A stretch of 64,000 nt of DNA from Rotaria sp. Silwood1 (Eukaryota; Rotifera; Eurotatoria; Philodinida; Philodinidae): the NCBI GenBank assembly GCA_905250075.1, contig CAJNOP010000325.1, positions 1-64,000 of the forward strand. Reading direction: 5' to 3'. The notes beneath the pieces are model-generated. The model made no database searches. It saw nothing but the letters and a program-made list of their open reading frames with translations, and was not told where the DNA came from. A program made the translations under genes and the position numbers. Of this stretch, positions 57,821 through 64,000 are shown in pieces; position 1 is the stretch's first letter; the number at the start of each line of letters is the position of its first letter.

Positions 57821-58336
57821 GTATATGTCAGCGTCCAAACTGAGATTACGTCCAATCTCAGATTGGCCTAGGCGAATGTCGGATCCGAGATTGGACGCGT
57901 CCAATCTCGGATTCACGCAATTCTGTTCATTAAAATATCAATTACCCTTTAGACAGACCTTGGATTCAAACTTTTTTTTGAAATTATGTTCACACAATGC
58001 CGTTTTAAGTATTACAAGCATTTAGGAAGAAGCTAAATTTAGACTCAAAAATGTAATAAAAGTTTTTCACAAAAGTTGTTGTTCTCTAGAAATTTATTCA
58101 TAACTCCTAAAATTTTATTCAAATCTGCCAAATGACAATTGTGCCAAACAAACTGGCATTGTGTGAACATAATTTCAAAAAAAAAGTTCGAATCCAAGGT
58201 CTGTCTAAAGGGTAATTGATATTTTAATGAACTGAATTGCGTGAATCCGAGATTGGACGCGTCCAATCTCGGATCCGACATTCGCCTAGGCCCATCTGAG
58301 ATTGGACGTAATCTCAGTTTGGACGCTGACATATAC
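57821..58336. mobile_element. Long-TIR DNA element, TA-flanked
   Basis: Terminal inverted repeats of about 180 bp: 'gtatatgtcagcgtccaaac' at 57821 and the same on the other strand ending at 58336, with only a few mismatches. The ends are bordered by TA, consistent with a TA target site. Within each arm lies a perfect 30-bp palindrome centred on 'gattggacgcgtccaatc', and 'gagattggacg' recurs several times in both orientations. The 150-bp core is AT-rich and non-coding. The apparent open frames on both strands are the same arm read twice. It is a non-autonomous, probably Tc1/mariner-like or foldback element; the near-identity of the arms suggests a young insertion. Confidence 0.8.
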
Positions 58337-58511
58337 TCTCGTCGTGATGGAAATTAGTTGAGATATATTTTTTTTACGCTGAAAAAATATTAGACTCCAT
58401 TATAGGATTTTTATTCTACCAAAGAGAAATAAAAAAATGAATTTTGTTTATCTAAAACGAATAACACAATGAAAGACTAGTGTGTTATTTTTCTTCATCA
58501 ATGTACCAACA

Positions 58512-61284
58512 ATGAATAGTACATCAAGCAATGTTAGTGGTGCTCTTTTAGCTGCACCGTATCAGTTGAACAAATGGTTTGGTTTATTTATCTGGATGAT
58601 CGGTAATCTTGGTTGTATTGGAAATATGATTGTATTTAGTTCTCGAGCATTTCGCAACCGAGCTTATGCAGTTTACCTATCATCGGAAGCAGCATTTAAT
58701 ATTATTTACTTTGATTTTCTATTGCTTACACGAATACTTCAACGAGGATTTCAAATTTCAATAACTACACGTTATGATATTATATGCAAACTTCGACAAT
58801 TTGATTCCGTCTGGAATCATGACGTTTCGCTTAGTTTGTTTTCATTTGCAACAATTGATCGAATTTTATCTCTACAACGTTTGAATAGTAAGTTAAGAAA
58901 ATAAACATACACTCCCAGTCGAGCAAAGGGCAAGTAAAATGACTAGTCGTTTTTCCAAGCGTAACGCCCATTCAGAAGCGATTTTTTAAATGATAAAAAA
59001 GCAAAGGAAGAGCATTCACGACGTTGCATACAACAGATTGTAGTCTTATGTTTTAGTAATATCCTAAGATGCTATTGAATATCATTCTACTCGAAGTTTT
59101 TTCAAATTTCACCATGAATAAAAAACTGTATCATGTACTACAAAATTACTTACATAAAATAGAACAGGACTTGTTTATAGTTGTTTTCTTTTTAAACTAA
59201 AATAAAATTATTGTATGAAGATATTATAAATTTTCGTATTAACTCACTTCTAATTTACTTTACAGTTTGATAAATTTTAAAGAATAATAATAGGCAATTT
59301 CCGTTGAGAAGTAATTAGAATACTAGCTATTTTCAATTAAGTCCTTGTGCTTTCAGTATAAAAAAGTGCAAATCTTCACTCTCCCGAGAGGTGCTCGATA
59401 AACTCTTTGAATATACAGTTTGCAGGATAGTAATAGAAATAAGATTTAATTTCAATGTTTTTCCGCCTTCGCAAGCATTAAAAGAACCCGCAGAGTGATT
59501 CGAATAGAAAAAATGGTTGTCAACAAGATAATAAGAAAATGAAAATTATAATCGTAGTCGCAAATAGAGATAGTCCAGGAAATCGAAACCCTAGGTTTTT
59601 TGAACAGTTGTAGTCAAAATCAACACAGTCTTCTTTAGACTATACAGAACAATAGAGTAAATCATCTTTTACAAAATGTGACGCCACCAAGTTCTCTGCA
59701 ATGTTTTTTACTTAAGATATAGGAATTTCAAAGAATCTTCAAACATGGTTTTTGTAAAAGCAATTAGACAACAATGACTTAAGGAGTTTCCATCAGATTG
59801 ATGAATCTCAGCTGAAAGCCGTCCTAGAGAACTTGAAAACTCATTTGTTAATGTATTCTATATAATTTAATTTGAAATCATTGAGAGCTTTGTACCTCTT
59901 GTAGTGACGAATTTATAAAGATTTCCACAAACAGCATTAGGAAAGTACAAATAAACCGAAAGTTTGACGTAGTAGATTGAACTTCTTGTCAAAATTATTC
60001 ATCACCAAGGCTACACATTTCTGAAAATTTCAGTTCAAATGAACCTTTTTAAGTTTAAGATCTCTCGTGAAAGAGAGACCTGGTCATGAAGACAAAGTAA
60101 ATTATCATCACAACAAGTAAATATTTTCGAAGTCTTTTAAAAGTAAGAGAATTGGATCGTTCTCAATGGATGCTAATAACATTGATGCTTAAGAATTATT
60201 ATTATTATTAAAATATATTCTGATGTTGTTTTCTTCGCGATTAATTTGAATTCTTTTTAGTAGTGGATCTGGACTTTTTATGATGAGATGCGATCTTGAT
60301 CATAAAATTTGTTTTGCAGCTCTTTCGAGTTGATTTTGAGCCATTTTAAAGACTTTTCTGTTAGGAAAAACAGAAAAATTCTTTTTGGAATTGAGCAATC
60401 GTTCTTAGCACCCATCCTAAATTCTTCACTAATTCTTTCTAATAAATTGTTCGAATTTGGATAGAAAACACTTCTTTCTTACAGAAGAACAATCTTGATT
60501 CTTCAAGCTATAAATTTGTAGAGAGACTTGTAATCGAATCATTTCTTTTACTAATCAATAGAAATAACTATTTTCTTGTACATTTCATTACTTTGAATCT
60601 ATTTTGAACATAGTAAATCTCTCTTGTTCTTCAGAAAATTTTAATTCCGATGGAAAGCTTCTATTGTGTAGAAGCAAGAAGATTTTATACTCTTTTCTTT
60701 TCATTTAAGAATATCGTCGATGGAGCAATCGTGTAGAACTAGCTTACAAAATGTGTATTACATGTGTACTCTTTTGGCTATTGTTTTTTGGTCATCGACT
60801 TATTTTATATCGTACTACTAGTGGAAGCTGTGCTCCTCTACCCGGATTTTATGCATATTTTGATAATTATGTTGAAGCGAGTGTTACAGCGATGGGTACA
60901 CCATTGGTGATGATTGTACTTGCTGTTCTATTGTTGCGAAGTGTCCGAGGCATTACTCAAAGACGAATCGTTCCTAAGGATGGTGGACAACCAGCAGTAA
61001 TTTTACAAGGATCAGATCTTCATCAGATCGATTCTCGACTTACATTGATGCTTTTTTTATAATTAGTCATTGCTATAACAACACGTGTACCATATGCAAC
61101 TCAACTAGTCTATACAGGTATCACTCAAAGTTGGCCAAAGTCGGCTGTACAAATTGCTATAGAGAACGCGATGGTTGAATTCATTCATTTACTGTCGTAC
61201 ACATTTTTTGCTTCTAGTTTCTACGTATCGTTTATTACAAATAGTGGTTTTCGTTGCAAATTTAAAAATTTCTTGTGTAAATGA
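58512..61284 (+). pseudogene. Rhodopsin-like GPCR of a rotifer-expanded family, one in-frame stop
   Basis: Two exons, 58512-58887 and 60710-61284, joined in phase, give 316 codons. Seven hydrophobic spans are visible. TM1 has 'GNLGCIGNMIVF', the end of TM3 has 'ATIDRILS' (degenerate DRY), the second extracellular loop has 'TTSGSCAPLPGFYAYFDNY', and the short tail ends 'GFRCKFKNFLCK', as in peptide-receptor-like orphan GPCRs of bdelloids. The start at 58512 (MNSTSSNVSG) gives N-glycosylation sites and no signal peptide. A TAA at 61060-61062 falls at the start of TM6 between 'LTLMLFL' and 'LVIAITTRVPYA'; the frame continues open on both sides, so it is a single substitution-type nonsense codon. 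The 1.8-kb intron is exceptionally long for this genome. The copy is a recent pseudogene, or the base is an assembly error. Confidence 0.8.
58888..60709 (+). other. 1.8-kb intron of the GPCR pseudogene
   Basis: GTAAGT donor and TTTAAG acceptor. The interior has no coding frame and no recognisable terminal repeats, but at more than thirty times the usual intron length it probably contains old inserted DNA. Confidence 0.55.
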
Positions 61285-61809
61285 AAAAATATACATCGTG
61301 TAAAATAAATTGATCTTATCATATAAGACCAGTGAAATGTTGATTCGAAAAAATTCTGTATCCAAAAAAGGTGTGGGCGTTAGCTGAATTCTTTTGCACA
61401 GTCAAATTCATACTCTCAAGATATTGATCTCTCTGACAAATTTCGAACGAATTTCTAGCGACTCGCCATTTTCTAGAATATCGTATCAAAAAGTTCAGCT
61501 TTTGTTGCAGCAAAACACTCACAACGTATGAAGGCTGCATGCGGATATGACCGATCACATCGATACTTTGCTTTGCACTACTTCCACTAAGATAGTTCAT
61601 TTTGTAGAGTGAGAAAATTTCAAAGTACCATCAAAATGTGAACAAAACACTAGTTTTCTTTCTATGATCTAGCCTAAAGAAAAATGAAAGTTTGTGATCT
61701 TTAACATTTTTCTCAATTTTGTATATTTCATCAAGCAAACATTTATTAAAAAAAAGAACATTTCACACACGCATATAGAGATATTATACAGATGAAAATA
61801 TCTCGAAAT
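61285..61809. other. Short intergenic region between convergent genes
   Basis: Separates the 3' ends of the GPCR copy and the coiled-coil gene. No feature was recognised. Confidence 0.4.
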
Positions 61810-64000
61810 TTATTCTTTTGATAATATTAATTGATTTAATGCATGTGCTTCAATAATTAATTCTGATGGTATATCATTAATCAATGTAACATCATCATTT
61901 TTTAAATATGTTCGAATTTTTTGTTTAATAGCTGCTTGTGCTATGATAAGTTCTCCGATTGTTTTCATTTCATGAATTTGTATTTTATTTTGCAATAAAT
62001 ATCTATTTTCTCTAATTAACATTGGATATTCACCATAACATCGTCGTTCAAGTTCTTGAAGAATAGCATTCTTTTGAACTTCAACGTTTCTTAGATCTGC
62101 ATTTTTATACATTAATAAAAGATGTGAATTATCTAATGTAGATAAATCTTCATTATTTAAATTAATAATATTATCATTTCTAGCATAGTTTAATAAAACT
62201 TCTGATAAACCATAAAAATTAGTACTCATTGGTATAACATCAGGTACTGATGAACTTTCATTTGATGAAGTCTTATTTTGATTTTCTAAGGTATTTTTTA
62301 ATGGTAACTGAATATTAGAATTATGAAGATTAATTAATCGTTGTTGATTATTTGTTTGCATTGGTATTGGCATGAAATCTTTACAATCGATTGATGATGT
62401 AATAATTTTTGCATCTGTTGAATCATATCGACGATCATCATGACGAGAAAATATTTGTGATTGAGATTTATTTTGTTGATTTAATGGAGAATAATGTTGA
62501 TTTAATGGAGAATAATCAGATGGTAATGGTGGCATAAATGTTGGATCAATATTTGGTGGATATGGTGCAATATTCAAATGAGAAAATCCAATTAAATTTG
62601 AATTACTATTTAATGATTTTGTCGGTGATGGAATTAAGTCTATATTTGGATATGGAAGTGGATGTGATTTAATAGTTGAAATTTGTCCTGGAAATGAATC
62701 AATGATTGATTGAGACATATTTGATGGTATTGTTTGACACATTTTATCTTGATGATAATTATTTTCTTGTTTTTCTTTATCAACAAGTAATGTTTGTACA
62801 ATAAAATTTTCAATTAAAAGTTCAGATTTTATCTTAGAAATATTTAAAATATCAGATTGAATAATATATTGAATTTGTTGTTGTAATTTATGATATGCAT
62901 AACTTAATTCTAGAATATTTTTTTGATTATATTTTTCTAAATATTTATTTATTAATATGATTTCATTTGATGTTAATAATGGACCAGTAGATTTTCCTTG
63001 TGTACGTTGATGAAATTCATTTAAAATTGATTTCATAAGATCATGATCAATTGTATTATGATATAATTCAATTAAATCTGATATTGTTAAACGATTAACA
63101 TCAGTTGTTGATTTTTTTTCTATGGATTCATCTTTATAAATTATTTGCATAGATGATCGTTTTAATCGATTATTTTCTTGTTTTTCTTCAATTAAATGAA
63201 TAAATTTAATCAATTTTTTAATTAATTTATCAGCTTTTAATTTTGTTTCAGGATTTTTTAATAAATTTAATTCTGTTTTTAATAATTTTATTAAATCTTT
63301 AAATTCATTTGCTAAATTAAATGATGAACATACATCATTTAATTGTAAAGATTTATTTTTAATATCTTTCATTTTTTGTTCTAATGCTTGTTCAAGTAAT
63401 TCTTTTGTTTCAGATATTGTAATCATTTTTTCTTGACATTTATTATGATCTTGATATATTTGATTATATTTTTCTTTTAAATCAATTAATATATCATGTA
63501 AAGTTTCACGACTTATTTGAATAGTTTTTTTAGCATAATAATGATTTATATATGAACAATGATTTCGACATTGTTGACATTTACCATTTTTCATAACTAA
63601 ACATTGAGAGAATATTTGTGTATCGACAAGATTTGTTTCATTTAAACGACAATTATTATGACAAACTTGATTACAATTTGCACATAAAGTACTATGATGT
63701 AATGCATCGATTTGTTGAATTTTTTCGACAATTTGATGTCGTGTATGATCTTGATATGTCATTACATCTCGATTATTTTGTTGAAATTCAAGATCTAATT
63801 GAGTAATTGCATCTTGAATTTTTTGTATTTGAATCATTTCAAGACGTGCTTGATGAAGAATTAATTTAATTTCATTACGAATTTGTTTCATTTGTAAAAA
63901 TGAATCAATAGATATTTGTTTAAATGAATCAATTGTTGTAAGTATTAATTTTATTTGATTCATTGAATGATCCCAATCATAATGAAGTTCATTACGAATT
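61810..64000 (-). CDS. Large Cys-rich coiled-coil protein, 5' end outside the window
   Basis: An open frame of at least 729 codons runs off the right edge; an ATG at 63963 is in frame but the frame stays open upstream (..HYDWDHS), so the true start is probably beyond the window. N-terminal helices are followed by a Cys/His cluster (about 94-143 counted from that ATG): 'CANCNQVCHNNC', 'CLVMKNGKCQQCRNHCSYIN' and 'HYY'. This arrangement resembles the zinc-binding-like module found after the P-loop GTPase domain in AIG1/GIMAP-like proteins of fish and invertebrates, so a GTPase domain may lie upstream. Long coiled coils (about 150-420), a Pro/Ser/Asn-rich linker with a duplicated 'HYSPLNQ' unit, and a helical C-terminal domain follow. 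There are no introns in the visible part. The function is not known. Confidence 0.75.
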   Translation of the reverse strand, partial: IRNELHYDWDHSMNQIKLILTTIDSFKQISIDSFLQMKQIRNEIKLILHQARLEMIQIQKIQDAITQLDLEFQQNNRDVMTYQDHTRHQIVEKIQQIDALHHSTLCANCNQVCHNNCRLNETNLVDTQIFSQCLVMKNGKCQQCRNHCSYINHYYAKKTIQISRETLHDILIDLKEKYNQIYQDHNKCQEKMITISETKELLEQALEQKMKDIKNKSLQLNDVCSSFNLANEFKDLIKLLKTELNLLKNPETKLKADKLIKKLIKFIHLIEEKQENNRLKRSSMQIIYKDESIEKKSTTDVNRLTISDLIELYHNTIDHDLMKSILNEFHQRTQGKSTGPLLTSNEIILINKYLEKYNQKNILELSYAYHKLQQQIQYIIQSDILNISKIKSELLIENFIVQTLLVDKEKQENNYHQDKMCQTIPSNMSQSIIDSFPGQISTIKSHPLPYPNIDLIPSPTKSLNSNSNLIGFSHLNIAPYPPNIDPTFMPPLPSDYSPLNQHYSPLNQQNKSQSQIFSRHDDRRYDSTDAKIITSSIDCKDFMPIPMQTNNQQRLINLHNSNIQLPLKNTLENQNKTSSNESSSVPDVIPMSTNFYGLSEVLLNYARNDNIINLNNEDLSTLDNSHLLLMYKNADLRNVEVQKNAILQELERRCYGEYPMLIRENRYLLQNKIQIHEMKTIGELIIAQAAIKQKIRTYLKNDDVTLINDIPSELIIEAHALNQLILSKE

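Noticed and set aside
57719-58332. Open frames on both strands with near-identical translations (..SASKLRLRPISD..)
   Set aside because: They are the two inverted arms of one DNA element read in opposite directions; no start context, domain or codon signature supports a protein.
1-64000. Retroelements, CRISPR arrays and rRNA genes
   Set aside because: No reverse-transcriptase, integrase or capsid motif, regularly spaced direct repeat array, or rRNA-like segment was recognised on either strand by eye.

Overview
The window looks like animal nuclear DNA, most probably from a bdelloid rotifer. The evidence is strongly AT-rich sequence, very short introns (mostly 45-70 bp, GT-AG), metazoan-type genes (MOSPD1, TMEM104, SMARCD/BAF60, Tra2, PIG-Q, H-type ferritin with an iron-responsive element), tight same-strand gene pairs with splice-acceptor-like sites just before the start codon, a fungal-type permease fragment, and many small foldback DNA elements. 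The species assignment is inference; the genes themselves are read from the sequence. A 100-N assembly gap lies at 11293-11392.

Layout. 1-8 kb: an intronless VWA-domain gene (minus), then a long non-coding stretch with two copies of a dispersed repeat, two foldback structures and telomere-like hairpins. 8.0-8.5 kb: the 3' remnant of a fungal-type anion:cation symporter (MFS) gene. 9-12.8 kb: repeat-rich DNA, including an 871-bp hAT-type element with an 8-bp target duplication that is itself interrupted by a 202-bp element with a 10-bp target duplication. 13.3-14.1 kb: an intronless omega-type glutathione transferase. 17.6-19.4 kb: a secreted EGF/VWA protein with a mucin-like linker. 20.6-25.4 kb: MOSPD1 and TMEM104, only 153 bp apart. 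25.8-26.5 kb: a 0.6-kb imperfect palindrome. 29-30 kb: ferritin heavy chain with TATA box and a textbook IRE. 32.3-33.1 kb (minus): a Tra2-type splicing factor. 34.1-40.7 kb: SMARCD, PIG-Q and a CDK1/2-like kinase in tandem; PIG-Q and the CDK are separated by 28 bp. 42.4-43.4 kb: a Ser/Lys-rich unknown gene. 45.2-46.9 kb (minus): a phospholipase A2/NHL fusion whose frame is interrupted. 49.7-50.5 kb: a Gly-rich single-pass membrane orphan. 50.5-58.5 kb: a gene desert with small foldback elements. 58.5-61.3 kb: a rotifer-type GPCR gene broken by one in-frame stop. 61.8 kb to the right edge (minus): a large Cys-rich coiled-coil protein running off the window.

Functional links. The conserved genes serve unrelated housekeeping roles (chromatin remodelling, GPI-anchor synthesis, cell cycle, splicing, iron storage, ER contact sites), so the two tight pairs look like polycistronic units resolved by spliced-leader trans-splicing rather than pathway clusters. 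The accessory regions hold the lineage-specific material: decayed transferred genes, a GPCR pseudogene, orphan membrane and secreted proteins, non-autonomous DNA transposons, and a recurrent GTGTGGG-rich hairpin found at about nine loci that resembles bdelloid telomeric repeat. No tRNA, rRNA, CRISPR array, or retroelement coding region was recognised.
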